DNA of 64,000 nucleotides, taken from NCBI GenBank assembly GCA_902806575.1, contig CADCXD010000005.1, positions 372,001 to 436,000 on the forward strand. Direction: 5' to 3'. This stretch comes from Jackrogersella multiformis (Eukaryota > Ascomycota > Sordariomycetes > Xylariales > Hypoxylaceae). Below the pieces are notes generated by a model, which worked only from the letters and a program-made list of their open reading frames with translations, was not told where the DNA came from and made no database searches. Positions 35,236-46,376 of the stretch are shown here, in pieces (within the stretch, counting starts at the first letter, position 1; each line of letters opens with the position of its first letter). The position numbers were made by a program, and so were the translations under genes.

Positions 35236-38200
35236 ATGTCGATCATCGACGATAAGAGTGCTCCAAGAGCCGCCGGAGCTGTTTCAACTCCTCATCGTAC
35301 TTCCTTTAGCGACGCTCCGGAGGTTATCTTGAGCGATGACTACGACACTGGTCTTATGTCTGCAGAGGCCGCGCTAGGAGCAGAAGATGACGTTCCTCCG
35401 GCGTACAGCGAGATGCATGATCAATTCTCTCTTCACCAATCAGGCTTTGACGCTGGGGCTGCTGTTACGGGTAGGTTATGATGCTCCTCAGTTGTTTGTC
35501 AGTTTTGTAGCTGACTCTTGAATCTGTTGATAGATGACGGCCGAGTAAACATCAACATAAATCAGACTAGCCGTCAACTTGCCGACCTTATTGCGCCCGC
35601 TTTGCGTAATCAGCTAAGGGAGGCCACTGAATCCGCGGCCGAATCTGCTCTCCCGCCTGCCTATATTCCCCCTAGTTTGGGTGGCCAACCAGGTCAGACT
35701 CCTCCGCCTCGATTAAACGTTGTTATACAGATCGTCGGGTCGCGGGGTGATGTGCAACCATTCATTGCCCTCGGCCAAGTTCTGAAGAATACATACGGCC
35801 ACCGTGTCAGGGTAGCTACACATACTACCTTTCAGAAGTTCGTCGAAGAGAATGGCCTGGAGTTCTTCAACATCGGAGGCGACCCTGCTGAGCTTATGGC
35901 TTTTATGGTAAAAAATCCAGGTTTGATGCCCGGTATTGATGCGCTGAAGAGCGGAGAGATTACCAAGCGAAGAAAGGGAATTGAAGAGATTATCCTTGGC
36001 TGCTGGAGATCTTGCATAGAGACCGGAGATGGCCTCGGGCCAGCGCCACGCTTCAACCGCCGGAGTAAAGACGACGAGCCTGGCGAGGAACCGGGCTCCT
36101 TGCCTGAAACCTCGGGTCATAAGGCGTTTATAGCAGATGCCATCATCGCGAACCCTCCAAGTTTCGCACATATACACGTCGCCGAGAAGCTAGGAGTGCC
36201 TCTACACTTGATGTTCACGTAAGTTTCCTGATATAAACATAATAAGCTCTTACTAAATATCCGCAAGCATGCCCTGGTCGCCGACAAGAGCATTCCCACA
36301 GCCGCTAGCGAATATCCAGTCGTCAAATACCGATTCAGTCACTACAAACTTCGTTTCTTATGCGTTAGTCGAGATGATGACATGGCAGGGACTAGGAGAC
36401 GTCATCAATCGATTTCGCGCAAAGATCCTTGACCTTGAGCCTCTCTCCTTGCTATGGGCACCGGCTGTGTTAACCCGCCTTCAGATCCCATATACATACT
36501 GCTGGTAGGTTCAACTATTGTCACCCTAACTTGTGCTATGGTCTTACATTTATCCCAGGTCTCCAGCTCTCATCCCCAAACCGAATGATTGGGGGCAGCA
36601 TATCGATGTCGCGGGTTTCTATTTCCTCAATTTGGCATCGTCCTTTACGCCGGATCCCGATTTAGCTGCTTTTCTCGCAGCCGGTCCGCCCCCTGTTTAC
36701 ATAGGGTTTGGATCTATCGTCGTAGATGACCCCAACGGTCTAACTCGAACAATATTTGATGCTGTGGCAGAGACAGGAGTGCGTGCACTTGTTTCGAAGG
36801 GTTGGGGCGGGTTGGGAGCGGATTCGGTCGGTATTCCCGACGGCGTATTTATGCTCGGCAATGTCCCTCACGATTGGTTATTTCAGCATGTCTCTGCCGT
36901 ATGTCACCACGGGGGTGCTGGAACTACAGCTGCCGGAATTAACGCCGGAAAACCTACCATCGTCGTGCCATTTTTCGGAGATCAGCCGTTTTGGGGCGCT
37001 ATGGTTGCGAGAGCCGGCGCAGGACCAGAACCTATCCCGTACAAGAAACTCAATGCGCCGGAGCTGGCCGAGGCCATCCGAATGGCATTAAAACCAGAAA
37101 CCCAGGAACGAGCCCGCGAACTGGGAGAGAAGATACGCGAAGAGAAGGGCTCAGATGTTGGAGCCCAGAGCTTCCACAAGCATCTCAACGTTGACAGACT
37201 CCGTTGTGCGCTGGCTCCGAGTCGTGTCGCTGTATGGCGTCTTCGTCGAACCCAAGTCTATCTCAGTGCGTTCGGAGCGGCAACACTGGTGAACAATGGA
37301 TATCTACGGTATTCTGACCTAAAATTGTGAGTTGGCTTTTTGATCCTTTCAGTTCTAACCCAGCTTTGCTAATGCATTTTATAAGATTCCGTGCGAACGA
37401 ATATAGCACCGAGGACCATCCTACAGACCCTATTTCGGCGGTTACGTCGGCACTGTTAGGAGACATTGGTTCTATCGCTATGTCCGCAGCAGACTTCCCT
37501 CGAGAGATTTTTAAATCATCGAAACCGAAATCGAAGTCATCTGACAAAGCTGGCGATGACACAACGACGGTTACTTCAAGCGATATCAACAGCAGCACGC
37601 TCTCGCTAAATCGAGACGGCCGAGCGGACTCGACTGCGACATTGCCCTTCTTGGATGCTGCTGGTACCCCTTCTAGTGTGCTTGACATGAAGTCCGAGAA
37701 CAATAGTATGCCTAACTTGGGCCATGTTGCCTCAGCTAAATCAGCACATTCAAGATCACCTTCTGGGAGAGCTTCCACTCCAAATCATCAGCGCACTGAT
37801 TCTGCACAGAGAGCTGGGGCGGCATCGCCTAACATCATGAACAATGAGAACTTCGACAGGGCGATCGGTGCTGGCAAGAGCATTAACAACATTTTCGCAG
37901 CCGGGATGAAGTCTCCTATGCATTTTTGCTTGGGACTTGCGAGAGGCTTTAGAAATGCGCCGACTTTGTACAACGACGACACTATTCGTCCTGTAGAGAA
38001 GGTCACCAGCTTTACTAGTGGCCTCAAGGTTGCCGGCAAGGAGTTCGGTTTTGGCATGTTTGATGGTATCACTGGTCTAGTGACACAGCCTCTTAGGGGT
38101 GCAGAGAAGGAGGGCGGTATCGGATTATTGAAAGGTTTTAGTAAAGGTATCGGAGGTTTGATGCTAAAGCCCGCAGCAGGTAAGTCACACAAGGATGAAT

Positions 38201-39536
38201 TTCGGAGCGACTAGGTGAACTGACAGTCACGATAGCATTCTGGTCACTTCCAGCATACACGATGCAAGGTGTCCACGCCGAAATTCGGACTTTGTTTGCT
38301 CAAAGTGCTCAGAAGTATATCATCGCGTCTCGGATCTCACAGGGCCAAGATGATTTTATTAATGCCTTACCCGAAGAGCGTGAGGATATTGAAGTTCGTT
38401 GGATCTCTCACAAGGAAAAGATGCGGGGCTTCTACTCCTGGAAACAGAAGGAGAAGGGAAAGGCTGCTGAAACATCTCCTGCTACATCGGACCATGGGAT
38501 AGCTATTACAGATCAAATCGCCAACAACGAACTACCGAAGACGGGGTGGCTCTACACCAAGCATCTACCTTATGAAGAACGAAAGAAGCTACAGGAACAG
38601 AAGAAAGCATGGAAGAAGAGACGAGCAGAAGCAGCGGCGACAGGCGGGACGTTCGTTGAAGAACTTCCGGGTGACAGTACGCGTGACCCGGGTGGTTTCG
38701 AACAAGCAATCTTGACAGCGGTGCGAGAAACTTCTAGGGGAGATGCGGCTGAAGATGCCCGGGTAGAGCAGGCAATCCGATCTAGCGTCAGGGTATTGAG
38801 AAGCAGATCAACAACAATGTCGTCCTTTGCATCAACAGCCTCTCGAAGCACGCAAGACTCCGGATATACTTCTCTTGATGTCAAGCGTCCACTGCCATAT
38901 AATGACGCCAAACATCCACCATCTGGGCCGCCTTTAACACCCAACATGCCTCAAGATCTAATGGACATCACCGACGAGGAATATCAAGCTTTGATCGAAC
39001 AAGCCGTTCAGATAAGCATGCTCGAACAGCAACAAAAGGGGGTGCAGAGACATGACCTCGATAGTAGTGAAGACGAAGACTTCAAGCGAGTCCTCGAGAG
39101 ATCACAAACAGATCGTAGCGCAGAGGACCAGGATGAAGATTATAAGAAGGCGGTCCAAGCTTCGGAGGTAGAACGTGGGAGTGTCGACGAAGAAGAGGCG
39201 CTTAGAAAGGCTCTCGAAGCTTCTCAAGCCGAGCAGACTCGCGCAGGTGGTGGTGGCGGCGACGACGACGAGGAACTACGCCGCGCCATCGAGGAGTCCG
39301 AGAGAGCACACAAAGAAGAGTTGGCACGGGCCACATCCCTGAAGACAGAAGAGGACATCGTGATGGAGTACGTGAAGAAGCAAAGCCTAGCGGAAGAGGA
39401 ATACCGCAAGTCCAAAGGCATGCAGGCTCACACCAATGACGACGACGAGGAACTGAGACGCGCCCTGGAAGAGAGCATGCGCTCAGAAAGCGGGGTCGGA
39501 CGAGGCGCCGGCGGCGGCGGCCCGTCACGTTTCTAA
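35236..39536 (+). CDS. Sterol-glucosyltransferase-like protein with VPS13-like segment and UIM-like tail
   Basis: Six exons (35236-35470, 35534-36218, 36268-36504, 36559-37326, 37386-38179, 38254-39536), all with GT-AG introns of 49-74 bases and consistent frame, encode 1333 residues. From about residue 140 there is a GT28/GT1 UDP-glycosyltransferase: IQIVGSRGDVQPFIALGQ, HLMFTMPWSPTRAFPQPLA, YIGFGSIVVDDP, and the UDP-sugar loop CHHGGAGTTAAGINAGKP followed by FFGDQPFWG (about 500-535). This is the Atg26/UGT80 type but lacks the PH-GRAM part of Atg26. About residues 860-906 read GITGLVTQPLRGAEKEGG and GLLKGFSKGIGGLMLKPAA, like the VPS13 C-terminal segment. The tail (about 1147-1320) holds at least five acidic helices of the ubiquitin-interacting type (EELRRAIEESERAHKEE, EELRRALEESMRSE and others). 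It probably glucosylates a sterol or lipid at membranes; the ubiquitin and membrane-contact roles are inference. Confidence 0.9.
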
Positions 39537-40779
39537 TGTAGGGGGGAGTATGGGGGAGAATGAGATAGGTGGGGGCATAGGTGAAGGTGAATACGAAAGT
39601 ACGTGATATTGATACCCATTAGGTGATTAGGTTAGAAGTAATAGCAAGCAATAGCATTATGGTGGTGCGTATTTAGATGTTAGTGAAGCTGATGTGCGTG
39701 AATAAAGCTGTGCGTGTGTGATGGAGCAGTTGGTTAGCTGCCAATTTGGTGTATGTATGAGTATTCCGTTGAAAAGCAATAGGGCTACACATTCTATTCG
39801 ATCCTATTCGATCAGCCTGCATACTACAGTACCAATTAATGTCAATATCAAGGCTAATCTAGATTGGCAGCCCAATTGGTAACCAGAGACGTAGTTCCTG
39901 GGCAGATAAATCGCGATTCACGTTTCACGATCTTCGATACGAGACTCGAATAAGCAAAATACCTACCTAGAGTGGGCGGTTTATCTTTAATGACGTCACC
40001 TACAGATCCCGATCACCACCTCCTAGAGCTGACTGGTTTTGCTTCTTCCTTTGTTTTTGCTTTTGCTTTTCTTTGCCCCTGCTAGTTAGCAACGAGGAGG
40101 AGTCACTGACATGGTGTAACAGTATATCGACTGATCGGTAAGGCTGGGGATGCTCATCACAGCGGGGCAGAGCGGAAAGGGGGGAGGAGGGTTGTGAAAG
40201 AATGGGTGGTAGAGAAAAGGGGGGTATATCATTAGGAGCTAGGGGGGTAGAGGTACCTTTAGCTTAGTAGGTAAACAGGCGTTATATTATTGGGGTTATT
40301 GGCGTGATGTACGCTCGTGAATCGATTGACTATAGTAAATATCCTGGCTATAATTCAACTCGTGAGTTATGAACTGAAGCGCCATCCTGAATAGTAATTG
40401 CTGGGGAGGGAGGGTGGCTAGGCACGTATTAAGTGATCGGTAGGTGACGATGACGTGGATGGTGATGGGACGGGTATTGCCTAGCTGTGCATTTATGTAG
40501 ATGTTTAAAGAAGAGATAAGGGGAGTGGGTAGAGAGGAGAGGGCACAAGTTGTATAAGTATAGGGCACCCTCTGCTGTCGCTAGGAAGAGAGGCTCGTTC
40601 GCAAAATCACAGTCTCAATCGCAATCTCAATCTTTCTAGCTACCCGGATACCCAGGTAGATGGATAGATAGATAGATCAGAGACACAACTCCCAATTTCC
40701 TTCATAGCTACCTACTACAAAATATTGAAGCACCTACAGCATATCTCTACTGTCCAGGCCGCCAGTCCAACGCACGAAA
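39537..40779. other. Intergenic
   Basis: 3' region of the glycosyltransferase and 5' region of the next small gene. Pyrimidine-rich tracts and a GATA run (about 40660-40676, GATAGATAGATAGATC) lie upstream of 40780. No gene was recognised. Confidence 0.5.
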
Positions 40780-41387
40780 ATGCCGCCCCGCAACAAAGCT
40801 ACTGGTTCATACGTCTTCCGTGCCGGTTCTGGCAACGGGGACGGGGACGGGAATGGGAACGAAAAAGTCGCCGTACAGTCGGATCGGGACGACGTCGAGA
40901 ATTCGACTGGCGAGGGGAAATCTGGGTCTGGGTCTGGGTCTGGATTTGTCGAGCACCTGAGTATGTCTCTCTCCCTTCCTCCCGTACGGTCTATTTTCTT
41001 TCTCTAAGACTATCACATATCACCCATAACCATCAACCAACCCCCTATCATACAAGATGTCAACAGAGCAGAGTCTCTCGCTAACGGTACCCGGGATGCA
41101 AAGGCCGCGATGACAGAGAGGCAATCGACGCTTCGAATATCCTGAGCGAGCGCACCCGCCACGCTAGGCCGCGCTGCGGTACGTACCGGATGCCTGGGGA
41201 CGAGGAGGGGTTGGGGGTTGAGGTTACGGGAGAGGTTGTGGATGGGGATGGGGATGGGAGTGTGGGTGAGGATGAGGAAAGGGGAGTGGAAGGGGGGATG
41301 GATAGGGAAGGGAAAATGGAAGAGGATAGTGACGGGAATGAGTTTGCGGAGGAAGATGGGGATGAGGGCAAAGAGGCCGTTGAGTGA
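40780..41387 (+). CDS. Small Gly/Asp/Glu-rich protein of unknown function
   Basis: Two exons, 40780-40960 and 41104-41387. The intron starts GTATGT and ends GCAAAG with CTAAC 20 bases before it, and the product is 154 residues. It opens MPPRNKATGSYVFRAG, followed by a Gly/Asp/Asn low-complexity run and repeated SGSGSG. A compact central block, HLSRDDREAIDASNILSERT then RHARPRCGTYRMPGDEEGLG, looks conserved-like. The tail is long and very acidic. I do not recognise a family. Splicing from the first exon into this block is the only choice that avoids stops, which supports a real gene. Confidence 0.55.
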
Positions 41388-41903
41388 TTGGGGATGTTGA
41401 TTTGGTCCGGTGTAATGGGAGAAGTTTATGAATAACCTCGGAAGTGTTAGGTGTAGAGAGTATTTGTATTGTGTCAGTTGATCGGTTGTTTAGATTGCCA
41501 GTCAGGGGTTAAGTAGAGCTTGATAGTGTTGTTGCTTACTCCAGGTATTAGGTTACTATGATTGTTCCGGCTGGGTCGATGGGCTGAATAGAATCATTAT
41601 ACCAATCACTCTTTTATAGTTATATTGATGCCGTCTAGCATCATCGAAACTAATTGCGAACGAGTGTACTCAGATGACGAGTTTTTCCAAGACTACTGGA
41701 ACAGTTGTACGGATGTTAGTACATGCCACTTGAATAACAACTATCACACCAAAAGGAACAGCAAACACACGAACTTCAGTTAAGCGAAGTGGCGATATAT
41801 TTGTACAGCGCAGAGTTTTCAATATGGTACATCTATAAGCCTCGCCCCTCCGCCGCCTCCCCAATAGTACAATCTACCTAGGTATACATTAGAAAGGTCG
41901 GAA
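41388..41903. other. Intergenic between convergent genes
   Basis: 3' regions of the small acidic gene and of the AspRS gene. A CCTAGGTA copy lies near 41876-41883; no gene was seen. Confidence 0.6.
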
Positions 41904-44300
41904 CTATCTGCGCTCATCCTGCGGCCCGAAGAGGTGATACGTCTTCTGCTGCTCGGGGGTGATCCTCGAGGGGCTGCCGACGAGCAAGTCCTCGCCCTTG
42001 TTGGTCTTGGGGAAGGCGATGACGTCCCTGACGGACGGCACGTCGAGCAGCACGGACAGGAAGCGGTCGAAGCCGAAGGCGAAGCCGGCGTGGGGCGGGC
42101 ATCCGGCGTTCAGCGCCTCGAGCAGGTGCGAGAACTGCGCAATGCCCTCGTCCGTCATCTGCAGCACGTCGCGCAGGATGTACCTCTGGATGCCGGCGAC
42201 GTGGATGCGGCGGCTGCCGCCGCCGACCTCGACGCCGTTGATGACGAGGTCGTAGTGGTCGGCCTTGGCCTTCAGCGGGTCGTCCTTGAGGAGCCGGACG
42301 TCGGCGAAGGTCTTCGGGGCCGTGAACGGGTGGTGGGTCGAGCAGATGCCCGCGCTGCCGCCCTGTCCCGGGTCGTCCCCGACCGGCCTGAACAGTGGGA
42401 AGTCGTAGACCCAGAGGATCTTGAAGGAGTTATCCTTGGGTATCAGGCCCTCCTCCACGGCGCGCCCGTGGAGCGCCGTCCGGAGCCTGCCGAGGTCGGT
42501 GGAGCCTGAGGAGAAAGGCTTCTTCTCCCGCGCGTGCAGGATGATGATGTCGCCGTCCTCGCACTCGAACCAATGCTCGCGTTTCTTCCTCCCGACAGCT
42601 TGGTAAGCTTCGTTGCCCAAAGCTGACAAGCCGCTAAGCGGCAAGCTAGTGTCGTAGATGAATATGCCCGGGGTGCACCTGGGGTCTAAGTTAATAGTCT
42701 TAGGGAGTTGTTCCATGAAATTCCGGACGAATTGTTTAGCCTCGCGGGGCGACTGGCCAAAACGAAAGATGCAACCCTCGATTACGAATTTGTGCTTGGT
42801 TATGCTTGTGATCATGCCGGAGAATTCTTGGGTGAGGCGCTCAATTTCGTATATCTGTTTATGTCAGCCATCGACGGACGTTTGGTCCCGGGAAGCTGTA
42901 CCTACATTTGATACATACGGCATCTTAATACGCAGATCCGGTTTGTCAGTCCCGAACCTTTCCATTACGTGGTCGTACCGCAGACGTTCTATTTGATCGA
43001 AGGAGATTTTGGGATAGCGTTCGGTTACGTTGGTTAAGTCAGGTTTACCTTCCGCCGACTTTTCGCCTTTCCCATTCGTAATCTGGCTACGACCCAAGAG
43101 CACTGGATGCCGTACGCCGTTGATCTCTGTCGGGATCCAGTTCTCGTGGAGGGCGCGGAAAACCGTGGTCAGGACGTTCGAAACGATCTCCACCACAGTA
43201 CTCCCGACGGCAAAGCTCATCTCCAGATCTAGCTGGGTGAATTCGGGCTGCCTATCGGCACGATGATCCTCGTCGCGGAAGCACCTAGCGAATTGGAAGT
43301 ACCTCGAAACACCTCCGGCCATAAGAATCTGCTTGTACTGCTGCGGGCTCTGCGGCAGCGCGTACGCGTAGCCGGGCCGCCGCGTCGGGACCAGGAATTC
43401 ACGGGCACCCTCCGGAGTGGACTTGAAGAGGATAGGCGTTTCGATCTCGATAAACCTGCGGCCTCGCAGGGAGTGGGCGAAAGACTTCTTGATCGCATCG
43501 CGGAATCTTAGCCTATCTCTTACGAGAGGATCGAAGCGCATCTGCAAGTGGCGGTCCTTGGGCGGCCACACGGCATCCTTGGTGACGATGATATCCTTGG
43601 GGAATGGATTCAGACATCGAATGTATCGTAGTTTGAGATCCCATTTCTTGGCAGCCCTCAGCAAGGGGTCGGTAGCAGTCTTCTTTGACTCCTCGATAAT
43701 TCCTATGGCCATGACTGGGCTGTGGGCCGGTGTAGCTTTCAGGGTTTCGTAGGCAGTGTTTTGCCGGGAGCCTAGTTTCTCCCACTTGGACACGATCTGA
43801 ATAGAAGTTCCAGGTTCCTTGTGTTCGAAATCGCAGAAGCTCATGTTGGGACCCATGTCTCTGCGTTTCCCAAGGAACCCGTGAACAACCACTTCGGTTC
43901 CATGCTTAAAGGTTTCCGGTGGCGTAGCAGCATGTATGTCGATATCTCAACACGGATTACTTTCTTAGAGTTTATTCGGAATGGCATGTTGGGATTTTAT
44001 CTTACAGGATGTCCTGAAAGTTTTCCACGTGCTAAAGGTGGTTTGTGAGCCGTCTTCTTCCTCTTCAGCTTCTAATTCATCTGATTCATCTGATTCATCT
44101 TGATTGGCCTCATCATTTTTGGCTTCGTCTGGAAATCTCTCATCGTCAACAATGTCGTCGTCAGTGACCTTATCGTGAATAAATCTCGAGTGCTCCAGTC
44201 GAAATACCGACTGGTACTGTCGAGGTAGAGGCCGCACTTTGACGCCGTAAATGCATCTTAGAGCATTCCTCCTAAATGAGTTAAAAAGAAACCGAGCCAT
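41904..44300 (-). CDS. MSD1: Mitochondrial aspartyl-tRNA synthetase
   Basis: Three exons, 44300-44006, 43945-42906 and 42854-41904, with introns of 60 and 51 bases, give 761 residues. An upstream in-frame ATG at 44342 would add 14. ATG 44300 is preferred because MARFLFNSFRRNALRCIYG looks like a mitochondrial presequence. The anticodon-binding OB part has HGFLGKRRDMG and MSFCDFE. Class II catalytic motifs follow: FRDAIKKSF with FIEIETPILFKSTPEGAREF, motif 2 FRDEDHRADRQPEFTQLDLE, and motif 3 GFAFGFDRFLSVLL. The layout matches bacterial-type AspRS used in mitochondria. An unusual acidic stretch (roughly residues 45-85, rich in Asp and Glu) lies between presequence and OB domain. The enzyme charges mitochondrial tRNA-Asp. 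Confidence 0.92.
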
Positions 44301-44342
44301 AGATTCTTCATGTGACTTTTTTCGGTCTTTAAAGACACTCAA

Positions 44343-46376
44343 GTAAGGGTTTTTTTTTGGAAGGTGAAGTTTTTAGCAATGAGTGTACCTAGGTACCTTA
44401 TACTGTACCTGTGAATAAATTCTGATGTACGGATGTACTTTGTACCTTTAAACTTTTAAGATCCATATTTTTGGGCTCAGTACTTAGGTACTTGACCCCA
44501 GAAGGCAGCACCTGGGCACCTGGGTAAATACCTAGGTACCTACCGGTATGCTAGGTACCTAACCTACACTAGAGACAGGGCTTAAGTTTAAGCGGACAAT
44601 TGCGGTTCCGTCCCGGCGCAAAATTCCCATTATGTATGTAGGAAAGCTTCGTCCAAAGCTTTCAATTTTCCTTTTCTTTTCTTCTCCATCCTTCCAAATT
44701 CAAATATAAGTGAGTTCTCATCCACCACCAAATAACTAGACCTTGTTATATTCATATCGTACGTGCCGCTAACATTGGTTATCACAGATGATGAAAGCTG
44801 CGTGCATTATATGATGTGTTCCTCCTCTCGGAGCTTCAGAACTCTCCTCTCTAGGGCTTAAGCGGTTCTGCTGCGACGCGAGGTTGGGATCATGAAATAA
44901 GCGTTCGACACACCTCGACCTTGTTATACATCGGACGCGAGAAGGCAACTCTGATTAAGATTTGACAGCTTGGAAGGCTTTTATACTTTTCTATTCCCGC
45001 TCATGTCTTTTATTTTCATTTTTACTCCATTCGAAGGTAGTCCTTTGGTGATAGGGAGTCCTTAGGTAGTTGAATAGTTGTCACTAATTCCGAAGGAAAG
45101 TAATGTTATCTGAATCAGTTTCTAGTATTCTATTGGAATTATTATATGTGATGAGGTATTCCTCAATTAAGTACTTTAGAATATGATATATTATGCTACA
45201 TATCCTAAAAGTACATATCTGAATCTTCATAAATACCTGATATTACTGTTTTCATTTATGCTATTTCACATTTCACATCCAACTTAGGTACTGCGATAAT
45301 TCTTCAGTATGAATGCAATGACCTCATAATAGCTAGGATATTTCTTCGGTATGTATAATGTATAGATGACGGTACTTACTTTACCATGATGACCCATGCA
45401 TCCATATCTAGTATTTTCAGAATGGGATGTGACTACCTCCTACGAAATAGGAACACACGGGAATATTGGTGCGAATCAAGGAACTTAACAGAAGCCGCTC
45501 CTTACCTCTACCCAAGGTACCTAGGAAGGTATTGATGCCAATTGATGCTAGCATTTCAGGTACATACATACCTAGGTACACTAGCTTGCCTACCAGGTAG
45601 GTATCGATACCTAGGTGATATAGTGGGCACCTACCTGGTAATTGACAAGATGGATGACATGGAACTGCCCAGATGTGTAGGTGAACCTTAAATTAGATTA
45701 GGAGCCCGACATCCCGACCGACATCTCCCAACTCGCGGCTGGATGTTCCATGTTCCAAGTCTAAAATCTGAAATCTAAAATCTAAACCGTAAAACTTCCC
45801 ACCTATTCCCTTAATTCTTATTCCTTATTCCCCAGCTGCTCTCGACAGATAATAGGATGATACGTGATATATGTCGACCAACAGCAACGAAATAACTTGA
45901 AAGTCAATCATTCGCGAATTAGCATTAATTGTATTTGTACCTACACTAGTCATATAGAACAGAAGTCATCATCTTTAGTCGAAATGGAACAGCCGTAACG
46001 ACGAGCACCACCACCACTCACCCCAAATAGTACCAGACCACCCCCAAAATCCCGTCCGTTCCATGCTCACCAAACACCAAACCCGAAATATAATACGGCC
46101 CATCAAATCCACTCAAATTACATCCGCCACGAACTGCCACGAAGCTGATCAACCGTGACGTCGCACCCCCCCGATTATGATTGTCGCCTTTGTCCGACTC
46201 TGACAAACAATTCCTCCGATTTCTACTTTGGTCCCTCCTCCTCCAACTCCTCTTTTCCTCCTGTAGCCCACGAACCAACCCTACGCTGCCAACCAACACC
46301 CGACCCGAACCTGCAAGTTACGCCTGAGAAGACGCATTCATTAGCCGAGGCTTGACCTCTTGCCAAGGTCGGCACC
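44343..46376. promoter_or_regulatory. Divergent intergenic region, AspRS / AP180, palindrome-rich
   Basis: No gene. AT-leaning, with dense CCTAGG palindromes (near 44387, 44530, 44550, 45520, 45571 and 45610). Upstream regions of two housekeeping genes lie here. Confidence 0.5.
45510..45640. repeat. Cluster of CCTAGG palindromes
   Basis: Within 130 bases: GGTACCTAGGAAGG, ATACCTAGGTACA, a CTACCAGGTAGGTA variant and ATACCTAGGTGAT. This is one of the densest groups of the dispersed palindrome. Confidence 0.7.
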
